A stretch of DNA of 7,205 nt from JAXGVG01 sp040773965. GTDB taxonomy: Bacteria > Pseudomonadota > Alphaproteobacteria > UBA9219. The translations under genes and the position numbers were made by a program. Location: the NCBI GenBank assembly GCA_040773965.1, contig JAXGVG010000100.1:1-7205 (forward strand), in the 5' to 3' direction. Shown here piece after piece: positions 1-5,803 of this stretch; the stretch's first letter is position 1, and each line of letters begins with the position of its first letter. Under the pieces are notes generated by a model. It was not told the origin of the DNA and made no database searches. It saw only the letters and a list, made by a program, of their open reading frames with translations.

Positions 1-14
1 AAAAATCCAACGCG

Positions 15-58
15 AAAAAAAACCACGGCTACGCCGCTCGATCCGTCTTCCTCCGTGG
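15..58 (-). terminator. Possible intrinsic terminator (minus strand)
   Basis: Read on the minus strand, CCACGG (53-58) can pair with CCGTGG (23-28), and the second arm is followed directly by eight T residues (22-15). The loop is long, about 24 nt. A shorter competing stem, CGGC-GTA-GCCG (36-26), overlaps the second arm and also sits just before the T run. It lies about 50 nt past the stop codon of the small minus-strand gene at 111-365, the right place to end that transcript. The long loop makes this a moderate call. Confidence 0.4.
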
Positions 59-110
59 CCTGAACCTTTTGCTTCTGTCCTTGTTCGCTCCGCCAAAATT
101 ACGTTTTAAA

Positions 111-365
111 TCAAAGCACAGGGGTGTAGGGTAGTGTGCTTGAATCGTTCAACTGGACGACAAGATTGGTAAAATTATTTTCGGCATCTCCTCCCAATAC
201 GCACTCAATTCGCTCGTCAAGCTTCGCCACAATTTCCGGCTTCCACCTCTTTTCAAGCATGCCGACCGGAAATGGTTTGCCATCGCAATCGATCATGCCC
301 AAGGATTTCAAAATTTCTGAAAGTTCGGGCGAATAATCGCCACATGAATAATCAGCCCTGGCCAT
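111..365 (-). CDS. Small hypothetical protein (84 aa)
   Basis: I do not recognise this protein. It is 84 residues long, soluble-looking and mildly acidic, with no signal peptide or membrane segment. The middle (about residues 15-60) looks helical, with a DCDGKPFP turn at 26-33 followed by a Lys/Glu/Arg-rich helix. The tail, roughly residues 60-84, is polar and rich in Asn, Thr, Ser and Leu. The start is well supported: GGAGG stands 5 nt before the ATG, and an extended -10 element lies about 40 nt upstream. Its DNA is more AT-rich than the hem operon upstream, and it is separated from that operon by 104 nt. It therefore appears to be an independently expressed, possibly lineage-specific gene. 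I see no motif that supports a function. Confidence 0.65.
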   Translation of the reverse strand: MARADYSCGDYSPELSEILKSLGMIDCDGKPFPVGMLEKRWKPEIVAKLDERIECVLGGDAENNFTNLVVQLNDSSTLPYTPVL

Positions 366-401
366 GGCAGCCTCCGTTTCATCATGTGAGATCGAACGGA
401 C

Positions 402-410
402 ATTGTATCA
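402..410 (-). promoter_or_regulatory. Extended -10 promoter for the 84-aa gene
   Basis: The minus strand reads TGATACAAT, an extended -10 (TGn plus TACAAT, 5 of 6 matches to TATAAT). No good -35 hexamer is present 16-18 nt further upstream, which extended -10 promoters tolerate. Transcription would start near 395, giving a leader of about 30 nt that contains the GGAGG ribosome binding site. Assignment rests on motif match and position only. Confidence 0.4.
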
Positions 411-469
411 GAAAATCGAATCCATAAATTTCGTTTGACGTGCAAAGCGGAGAATAATTTTAACAACAA

Positions 470-1054
470 TCAAACAATAACGCGATGCTTGACAAGATTC
501 AGCATCGGTAAATCGTGCGGCGCGTTCCCGTAACCCCAACTTTCGGTGAAAGGTCCGCGTTCGCGCAAATATTTTTCAATGAATTCAGCTTTTCGCAAAC
601 GCACACAATTGCCGGAAACCATTTTTCCCGTCACGACTCCGTCCGCGATTTCCATTTGCGTGCACAGAAGCGCGTCGTGCGGAATCCCTTCCAGCAAAGC
701 GGGCATGTAAAGATTCAAGCTGCCTGTTGCGATAACAATATGATGGCCGTCCGCGTGATGTTTGCGAAGCGCATCCATCGCCGGAAGTTCTTTTTTCCAA
801 TTCTTCAGTTTTGCAATGGCTTGATCGAAAGCGTCCGCGCGCCGTCCGCCCAACAGATGCTCCAGAAGATAAGCCTTGATTAAAGTGCGTCTATCCTTCC
901 CTCTCCCGCGCCATGCAGCCAACGCAAACGCCCTTGCCAAAACAATGGCGCAGCGCGGTCCCCCGGCCACGGCCACCAGAAAAGGCCACAGGCTGTCGCC
1001 CTTCACAAGCGTGTTGTCGAAATCGAAAACGGCGATGGCGCGCGTTGCGGACAA
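470..1054 (-). CDS. HAD-IB family phosphatase (PSPase-like)
   Basis: A haloacid dehalogenase-superfamily hydrolase of the subclass IB type (phosphoserine-phosphatase-like), probably a cytoplasmic phosphomonoesterase of unknown substrate. Numbered from the start chosen here (194 aa), motif I is DFDNT with nucleophile D11 and acid D13. A helical cap follows. Motif II is ATGS (109-112), the motif III Lys is in RLRKAEF (near K155), and motif IV is YGNAPHDLPML (175-185). The first Asp usually seen in motif IV is Asn here, while D181 is kept. The protein ends soon after motif IV, so the C-terminal tail is short. Start choice: TTG at 1054 has GAAGGA 6 nt upstream. An in-frame TTG at 1072 would overlap hemY by 8 nt but lacks a ribosome binding site. 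It lies 10 nt after hemY and is the last gene of the hem operon. The family call is firm; the substrate is not known. Confidence 0.85.
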   Translation of the reverse strand: MSATRAIAVFDFDNTLVKGDSLWPFLVAVAGGPRCAIVLARAFALAAWRGRGKDRRTLIKAYLLEHLLGGRRADAFDQAIAKLKNWKKELPAMDALRKHHADGHHIVIATGSLNLYMPALLEGIPHDALLCTQMEIADGVVTGKMVSGNCVRLRKAEFIEKYLRERGPFTESWGYGNAPHDLPMLNLVKHRVIV

Positions 1055-1064
1055 GGTGTTTCCT

Positions 1065-2411
1065 TCACGCAAGACCGTTATCGAGCGTCGTTCCGGTCAG
1101 AAGAAGTTTGCCGCCGCTGCGGCTTTCTCCCGGCGTTTGCCATTCAAGCGTATTGAACGCGCCGCAGTGCGCGCAAAGCGCGCGCCAGTCCTCGTGTCCT
1201 CCGCCGCACGCAGCGCACAGCCAGCGCGGATCCGGCGGCGCTTCCGTGGCCCGCATCAGCCACTGCGCCGCCGCGCGTTCGTCGCCGGACTCGCGTCTTT
1301 CGAGGCGGGCCAGCAAACGGAAGACAACCTGCGTGGCTTCCTTGCGCGCGGCAAGCGCCGTCAAGTGCCGCCGCGCCTCGCCCCACAAGTCGGCCGAGAG
1401 CGCGGCTTCGCCAAGCGCAAGCTGGCTGATCGGGTGCTCCGGATTAAAACGGATCAACCGCTCGATCTGTTTGTAGACTTCCAGCACGTTGTTGCTGCGC
1501 ACGATCGTCCGGTAAATCGACGCAAGCTGCGGATGCGGCGTCGCCGTCCACGCCTTTTCGATCGTCCGCATTCCCGCCCGCACATGTCCGGCGGCAAGAT
1601 GCTTGCGCGCCAGGGTCAGCCGCCCGGGCAGCCATTCCGGCGCGCAGCGCACAGCCCTTTCGGCCAATTGAAGGGCCTCGCCGGTATGGCCCTGTTGCGA
1701 TTCCAAATCCGAATCCGCCACCAGAAGCGCCGCCTGATGCAGCCGCGCGCGGGGCGCTTCAAGAAGGTGCGCCCGCTCGGCCTGCGCCAGAGCCGCCCCG
1801 GCATCGCGCCAGTTCTGGCGGCGCACGGCCAGCTCAAAACGTATCAGGTTCAGCCACGGCGTATCCGGTTTGACGTGGCGCAGCTTTTCCGCCTGCCGTT
1901 CGGCCTCGCCCCAGTCGCCTTCGCGCAAGGCCGCCATGATCAATCCACGGTAGCCGAGCACGGCGCTGCCGGGATGCGCGGCCAGCGACATATAGATTTC
2001 CCGCGCCGCGCCATGATCCCCGGCCAGCTGCGCCGCCTGCGCCTGCAAAAGCTGCGTGGCGGGCATGACGCCCAAAAGCTTGCGCGCGCCCACGGCCAGT
2101 CTTCCCGCCTCGGCGGCGTTCCCGGCCGCGATGGCGATCAGGCCCTCGGTCAGTTGCCTCTGGCCCTGCTCCATCTTTCTCAGGTTATGGCGCAAGCGCC
2201 AAAAGCGCGGCCCGTCCCGCAGAAAGCGCCATGCCCGGTAGAAAAAGTACAAAACAAGGGAAGCCACCAGAAGGGCGGCCAGAAGAAAGGCCGCCGATGT
2301 CTCGATAACGTAGCCGTGCCATACGATTTGGGCCTCGCCGGGCTGGACGGCCAGCAGAACGGCCAAAACCGTCATAAAAACCAGCCAAAGCGTAAAACGC
2401 ATCACGCGCAT
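1065..2411 (-). CDS. hemY: HemY-like membrane TPR protein
   Basis: HemY N-terminal-domain protein of the proteobacterial type. It is a membrane-anchored TPR protein, not the protoporphyrinogen oxidase that is also called HemY in Gram-positives. Two hydrophobic segments (about residues 6-22 and 38-58) form an N-terminal hairpin. A basic stretch follows, then helical TPR-like repeats from about 86 to 385 (for example a GDWGEAERQAEKL unit). The C-terminus carries a zinc-ribbon-like pair of knuckles, C399-x2-C402 and C413-x2-C416, with CAHCGAFNTLEW after the second, reminiscent of the rubredoxin-like tail of LapB. The family is linked to tetrapyrrole synthesis by operon position, and its molecular role is unsettled. 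The ATG overlaps the stop of the upstream gene by 1 nt (TGATG) and has no clear ribosome binding site, so re-initiation is likely. A second ATG three codons in is an alternative start. Confidence 0.9.
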   Translation of the reverse strand: MRVMRFTLWLVFMTVLAVLLAVQPGEAQIVWHGYVIETSAAFLLAALLVASLVLYFFYRAWRFLRDGPRFWRLRHNLRKMEQGQRQLTEGLIAIAAGNAAEAGRLAVGARKLLGVMPATQLLQAQAAQLAGDHGAAREIYMSLAAHPGSAVLGYRGLIMAALREGDWGEAERQAEKLRHVKPDTPWLNLIRFELAVRRQNWRDAGAALAQAERAHLLEAPRARLHQAALLVADSDLESQQGHTGEALQLAERAVRCAPEWLPGRLTLARKHLAAGHVRAGMRTIEKAWTATPHPQLASIYRTIVRSNNVLEVYKQIERLIRFNPEHPISQLALGEAALSADLWGEARRHLTALAARKEATQVVFRLLARLERRESGDERAAAQWLMRATEAPPDPRWLCAACGGGHEDWRALCAHCGAFNTLEWQTPGESRSGGKLLLTGTTLDNGLA

Positions 2412-3487
2412 CAGGGCACCGTTGGCGTAGGTGATGAAGAAGGCGGCGCCGCGGCGGGCTCAGGCACGGGCGCTGCGGCATCGGCCGCGCCGCGCGCGCG
2501 TTCGACAAGCCGCGCCGCCATGGCGTTCAGCGCCGTATCGACTTGGTGACGCGCCTCAGCCTTCCGGCGCCAGCCGTCCAGAACTGTCTGCCCCGCTTCC
2601 GGCAAGCCCCGAACCTTATCCAGCGCGTCCGTGAGCCGGTGTTCGGCCAGATCGCGCTCAATCTGTCCAAGAACATCCTCTCCGCCTTCCGCGGGATGCA
2701 AGGGACGAACGGAGATGAGAGTTGCGAGGGCGGTTTTGACGCGTTCGAGCCAGGTTCGGGATTCCGCGCGACGCATGGCGGCGCGAGCCGGAACCGCGAA
2801 GGAAACGAAAGATTCGCGCAGAGAGACAAGAGCCGGCGCGCCTTGCACGGCCAGAGATTCGAGAGCCGACAGGTTCTCTTTAAGAACGTCGTCGTTCCCG
2901 GCAACCTTGCGCAACGTTTGGGCTTCGGACGCAAAGCCGCCGCCCACCGTCGCCGCCGCCTGCAACTGCATAAAGGCCACAAAAGCCGCCATGTCCGTTT
3001 GCGCGGCGGTGCGCGTCTGGCTGGCGGCCTGCTCGGACTGTTTTAGCTGCATCTGCACGGCGCTAAGGGCTCCCGACAGGTTGACGACTTCGTTCTTTAG
3101 ACGGACAAGCTCCTCATTCGACGCAGGCGCAGGCGCGCCCTCAAGGACGATGCCTTCCGGGACCGCCGGGGTCTGCTCCAGCTTGTCGAGGCGCGCGGTC
3201 AGGGAATTGAACCTCTCTTCCATCTGATCGAGCCTTGAAACGGACGGAGTCTCCGGTTCGGGCGTGGCCGCTTCCTTGACCGGCATTTGAACAATAACAG
3301 GCGAGGCAAGCTTTTGCTCCCGTTCCGGCAGGGAAATATGGCGCAAGGCAACGCCGGTTCCCACGGCTCCGACGACGACAAAAACGATAAAAAAGAAGAA
3401 AAAGCCGAAGCCGCGGCGGGAATGGCTTTTGGAAGGCTGGGCCGCAGGCTTTTCGGGCGTTGAGGGACTTTCGCTGGACTGGTTCAT
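2411..3487 (-). CDS. Mitofilin/Mic60-like inner-membrane protein
   Basis: Alphaproteobacterial mitofilin-family protein (COG4223 type), a bacterial relative of the mitochondrial cristae-junction protein Mic60. A short polar N-terminus is followed by SRRG and one strongly hydrophobic transmembrane helix (about 27-48). The rest would face the periplasm: predicted coiled coil at about 84-105 and 124-165, then a helical C-terminal domain (about 190-330) containing the mitofilin-like pattern LISVRP, an acidic GGEDV and an AEHRLTDALDKV helix. A Pro/Ala-rich tail (333-358) ends the protein. Length (358 aa) and topology fit the family. Known homologues shape membranes; that role is inferred here. The start has GAGG 5 nt before the ATG and lies 7 nt after hemD; the stop overlaps hemY. 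This position between hemD and hemY is the usual alphaproteobacterial arrangement. Confidence 0.88.
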   Translation of the reverse strand: MNQSSESPSTPEKPAAQPSKSHSRRGFGFFFFFIVFVVVGAVGTGVALRHISLPEREQKLASPVIVQMPVKEAATPEPETPSVSRLDQMEERFNSLTARLDKLEQTPAVPEGIVLEGAPAPASNEELVRLKNEVVNLSGALSAVQMQLKQSEQAASQTRTAAQTDMAAFVAFMQLQAAATVGGGFASEAQTLRKVAGNDDVLKENLSALESLAVQGAPALVSLRESFVSFAVPARAAMRRAESRTWLERVKTALATLISVRPLHPAEGGEDVLGQIERDLAEHRLTDALDKVRGLPEAGQTVLDGWRRKAEARHQVDTALNAMAARLVERARGAADAAAPVPEPAAAPPSSSPTPTVP

Positions 3488-3494
3488 GCTTGCC

Positions 3495-4226
3495 TCAGGA
3501 AACCGGACAATAACGTTGCAAACACGCCATCATGGCCGCTTCGGCCGGGACGTCGGCGGCTATCGCGCGCGCCCACGGAAGGACTTCCAACGCCGAAACA
3601 ACCGCCTCATTAATTCCTATCGCGGTTAGCTCCTTACAGCAAGCCTCAAGCTTATAAATGGCCGCCAGCTTGACAAAAACCCGGGCCGTTCGGGGCGAAT
3701 AAAAAAGCGCCGCGCACAGTTCCCGGCGGTTCAGGCGTTCCCGCAAGGCCGTCGAAAACTCTGTGGCCTCAAATGCCCTGTATATCCGCCACGAAACGAT
3801 TTTGCCTCCGTCGCCGGACAAATATTCTTGCGGCGCAGCGGCAACCGTTTCGCCCGCTATATGAAGAAGGGACGCGGACGGACCGAGGTATTCACGGATC
3901 GATCGCCCCAGCGTTTCGCCGCCGCCCGGTGACGCCTTAACATGCAGGAAGCCTGCTTCCCGCGCGGCTTCAGCCGTTCGCTCGCCCACGCAAAAACAAG
4001 GCTTCTTAAGAAGATCGCCAACCCGGCGCGCGCTTTCCCGCAAGGCCCACAAGGCATTCTGGCTGGTCAGCATCACCGCCTGAATGTCTCCGGCTTCAGG
4101 GCGCGGGTTTCCGGTAGGCTCGACGGTCAGCAAAGGCTCATGCCATGCCTCATAACCCAACTTGCGCAAAGCCTCCATTGTCACTTTGGCAACCGTCGCG
4201 GGTCTCGTGACAAGCGCCGCCGTCAT
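3495..4226 (-). CDS. hemD: Uroporphyrinogen-III synthase
   Basis: Cytoplasmic enzyme that closes hydroxymethylbilane into uroporphyrinogen III while inverting ring D, the step directly after HemC. At 243 aa it has normal family length and the expected two-lobed pattern. The N-terminal strand holds VTRPA (6-10), then LTSQNAL (53-59), VGERTAEAAREAGF (80-93), HIAGE (122-126), YSPRTARVF (176-184) and AIGINEAVVSAL (202-213), which corresponds to the usual AIS..VA.AL helix. HemD sequences are highly divergent, so the call rests on these scattered motifs plus position. The ATG overlaps the hemC stop by 4 nt (ATGA) and has no obvious ribosome binding site, consistent with translational coupling to hemC. 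A small GC stem-loop lies just upstream inside the hemC end. The protein is rich in Cys (six residues by eye), with no sign of a metal-site arrangement. Confidence 0.93.
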   Translation of the reverse strand: MTAALVTRPATVAKVTMEALRKLGYEAWHEPLLTVEPTGNPRPEAGDIQAVMLTSQNALWALRESARRVGDLLKKPCFCVGERTAEAAREAGFLHVKASPGGGETLGRSIREYLGPSASLLHIAGETVAAAPQEYLSGDGGKIVSWRIYRAFEATEFSTALRERLNRRELCAALFYSPRTARVFVKLAAIYKLEACCKELTAIGINEAVVSALEVLPWARAIAADVPAEAAMMACLQRYCPVS

Positions 4227-5164
4227 GGCCAGAAATCCGGCGAAAGCCGGGCCTTGATTGCCTGGCCAAGCTCTTCGCCTACGGCTTTGGCCGAAGACAA
4301 GGAGCCTTTACGCTGCGCGCGGGCGATTTCGCTGCCGTCCGGCCTGGCAGCCAAGGCGTCAACCGTCAGCGTTCCATCTTCCTCCGGCGTGGCGAGAGCC
4401 GCGACCGGAACGCGGCACGAGCCGTCGAGGACGGCCAGAACGGCGCGTTCGGCCGACACACAAATCATCGTGATTTCCGAATGTATCGCGGACAGAATCC
4501 CGCGCATGTCCTCATCGTCTTCGCGTATCGCGATGCCAAGAGCCCCCTGCCCCGCCGAAGGCAACATGGCCTGTGTGTCCATGACAGACGCGGCGCACGC
4601 GAGCACGCCCAACCTTTCCAAACCCGCCACAGCGAGGATCGTCGCGTCGGCTTGCCCCTCTTCCAGCTTCCGCAAGCGCGTATCGACGTTGCCGCGAAGC
4701 GGCGACACCTGCAGATCGGGCCGCCTCGCCAGTACCTGCGCCCGGCGGCGCAAGCTCGATGTGCCGACTCTCGATCCGGCAGGCAGTTCGTCGAGAGTTT
4801 TGGCTTTTGTCGAAAGAAAAGCGTCGCGCGGATCGGCGCGCACGGGCATAGCGGTAAAGATCAAGCCGCTTGGCGGAACAAGAGGAACGTCCTTCATCGA
4901 ATGAACGGCAAAATCGATGTTTCCGGCGAGCAAATTTTCATCGATTTCTTTTGTAAAAAGTCCTTTGCTGGTACCGAGATCGATGAATTTTGCGTCCGTC
5001 TGGCCCTCATGCCGGTCTCCGGAGGTGCGTATAGGGACGACTTCGATGCCCTCAAGACCCTCAAAACGGCTAGGAAATGCCTTGTTCAGCAAATCCCGCA
5101 CAATTTCAGCTTGTTTGATTGCTAAAGGGCTGGGGCGAGTGCCGAGGCGTAATTTTTTTTTCAT
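4223..5164 (-). CDS. hemC: Hydroxymethylbilane synthase (porphobilinogen deaminase)
   Basis: Polymerises four porphobilinogen molecules into hydroxymethylbilane in the cytoplasm, feeding HemD. Family motifs are complete: LGTRPSPLA (7-15), TSGD (47-50), the K/GLFTKE loop (67-73), AVHSMKDVP (86-94) with the catalytic Asp D92, VGTSSLRRRAQ (133-143) with the cofactor-binding arginines, LRGNVDTRL (156-164), PSAGQGALGI (202-211), and LDGSCRVP (246-253), where C250 is the attachment site for the dipyrromethane cofactor. The length of 313 aa is normal. The ATG is followed by nine A residues encoding three lysines. The upstream ribosome binding site is weak (only a GGGTAAG-like stretch). A sigma70-like promoter sits 24-54 nt upstream, so hemC is the first gene of the operon. 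Every catalytic residue I can check is present, so the enzyme should be active. Confidence 0.98.
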   Translation of the reverse strand: MKKKLRLGTRPSPLAIKQAEIVRDLLNKAFPSRFEGLEGIEVVPIRTSGDRHEGQTDAKFIDLGTSKGLFTKEIDENLLAGNIDFAVHSMKDVPLVPPSGLIFTAMPVRADPRDAFLSTKAKTLDELPAGSRVGTSSLRRRAQVLARRPDLQVSPLRGNVDTRLRKLEEGQADATILAVAGLERLGVLACAASVMDTQAMLPSAGQGALGIAIREDDEDMRGILSAIHSEITMICVSAERAVLAVLDGSCRVPVAALATPEEDGTLTVDALAARPDGSEIARAQRKGSLSSAKAVGEELGQAIKARLSPDFWP

Positions 5165-5405
5165 GATGCTTACCCAATAAGGGGAAGAAGATACCCTTCA
5201 TTGATAATTTTTGCCAATTTTGAGACGAATTTATGCTTAACAACTTTTTTACTATAAAATCAATGATTTAGTTTCAGGATTATCGTGTACACTATGAATA
5301 TGGGCACGCCAATACGCTATATAATAGCATTTTTTGCAGCCCTTTTTTCAGGTTTTTACGCGTACGGCAGCCGAGATTCAAGCAAGGGTATTTGAGGGGA
5401 ATATG
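5165..5405. other. AT-rich intergenic region upstream of hemC
   Basis: This 241-nt stretch has no convincing gene on either strand. Besides the hemC promoter it contains the 11-mer TATGCTTAACA (5232-5242), also found at 5678-5688; a perfect 8-bp palindrome GTGTACAC (5285-5292); and a small stem GCTAT-ATA-ATAGC (5316-5328) followed by ATTTTTT on the plus strand. A perfect TATAAT (5320-5325, plus) lies inside that stem but has no matching -35. The region probably contains both the hem operon control sequences and the end of the 5406-5672 transcript. Confidence 0.5.
5188..5217 (-). promoter_or_regulatory. Sigma70-like promoter for the hem operon
   Basis: On the minus strand, TTGGCA (5217-5212, 5 of 6 matches to TTGACA) is followed after 18 nt by TATCTT (5193-5188, 4 of 6 matches to TATAAT). 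The predicted transcription start lies about 16-18 nt before the hemC ATG, giving a short leader. It is the best-placed promoter candidate in the AT-rich region upstream of hemC. It is a motif match only. Confidence 0.45.
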
Positions 5406-5672
5406 TCAAATACTGATATTCACATTTCCGCCGCGTTTGCGCCCCGCGCCGCCACTGCCGCCTTCGGCCCTTTCTTTGTTGCTGCGCGCTTTCTGGTCTT
5501 TTTCGGATTTCGGGGGCGGAGGAACGGCCCGGTCCACAATCGGAGCTATCGCCTGCCCCTGAATCACGGGCAAAACGGAGACGGCAGCCTGCGGCGAGGT
5601 CGCGGCAGGAGTTGCAACGGGAACCGGAACGGGCGCTATCTGGATCATGGCCTTACACCCCAAAAGGACCAC
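5406..5672 (-). CDS. Small Pro/Ala-rich hypothetical protein (88 aa)
   Basis: Unrecognised small protein. The N-terminal half is low-complexity and rich in Pro, Val and Ala (APVPVPVATPAATSP, then a four-proline run at 51-54). It is followed by a charged segment, KSEKDQKARSNKERAE (55-70), and a Gly/Arg-rich end closing on NVNISI. Codon choice in this frame (GCC, GCG, CCG, AAA, GAA, CGC) resembles the neighbouring genes, while the opposite frame uses many CGG and AGG codons, so this strand is the more plausible one. The start is uncertain: GTG at 5672, with only a weak AGG nearby, or ATG at 5648. LLGC at residues 3-6 looks like a lipobox, but no hydrophobic leader precedes it, so a lipoprotein is not supported. 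It is transcribed towards hemC, 241 nt away. A plus-strand ORF overlaps it entirely. Confidence 0.5.
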   Translation of the reverse strand: MVLLGCKAMIQIAPVPVPVATPAATSPQAAVSVLPVIQGQAIAPIVDRAVPPPPKSEKDQKARSNKERAEGGSGGAGRKRGGNVNISI

Positions 5673-5693
5673 GGACCTATGCTTAACATATTG

Positions 5694-5707
5694 TTACATA
5701 ACTGTAA
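5694..5707. promoter_or_regulatory. Inverted repeat TTACA-N4-TGTAA (operator-like)
   Basis: Perfect 5-bp arms (5694-5698 and 5703-5707) are separated by TAAC. The repeat lies between the divergent gene starts at 5672 (minus) and 5804 (plus), where a dimeric regulator would be expected to bind. Nothing identifies the regulator, and short AT-rich palindromes arise by chance. Confidence 0.25.
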
Positions 5708-5760
5708 TGAAGAAAGTGTTAATCATTTCATGTTCAAATATATTTTAGGGAAATTTAACT

Positions 5761-5786
5761 TTGCGGGCCTTTACTTAGGGCCGCAA
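5761..5786 (+). promoter_or_regulatory. Leader hairpin before the DUF2336 gene
   Basis: TTGCGGGCCT (5761-5770) pairs with AGGGCCGCAA (5777-5786) across a 6-nt loop. Nine of ten positions pair and one is a G-G mismatch. The hairpin ends 6 nt before the AGGAGGT ribosome binding site of the gene at 5804, so in the mRNA it would stand just upstream of the initiating ribosome. No T run follows on either strand, which argues against a terminator. A protein-binding or mRNA-stabilising role is inference. Confidence 0.45.
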
Positions 5787-5803
5787 CTGTTAGGAGGTGC
5801 CCT

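Noticed and set aside
876..2549. Long plus-strand open frame (557 aa) opposite hemY and part of the mitofilin gene
   Set aside because: Its product is an Arg/Gln/Pro-rich sequence with no domain, it lies antisense to two well-recognised genes, and such frames are common opposite GC-rich genes.
3942..4904. Plus-strand open frame of 320 aa opposite hemC/hemD
   Set aside because: It is antisense to hemC with all catalytic motifs intact; the composition is Ser/Arg/Ala-rich and no family is recognisable.
5316..5335. Stem GCTAT-ATA-ATAGC followed by ATTTTTT as a plus-strand terminator
   Set aside because: The stem is only 5 bp and mostly A-T, and no plus-strand gene lies upstream within the window's intergenic region. 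TATAAT within it lacks a -35, so I did not call a promoter either.
5655..5672. Lipobox-like LLGC near the start of the 88-aa ORF
   Set aside because: Only two residues precede the LLGC tetrad, and the in-frame upstream codons reach a stop after seven codons without a hydrophobic segment, so no signal peptide is possible.
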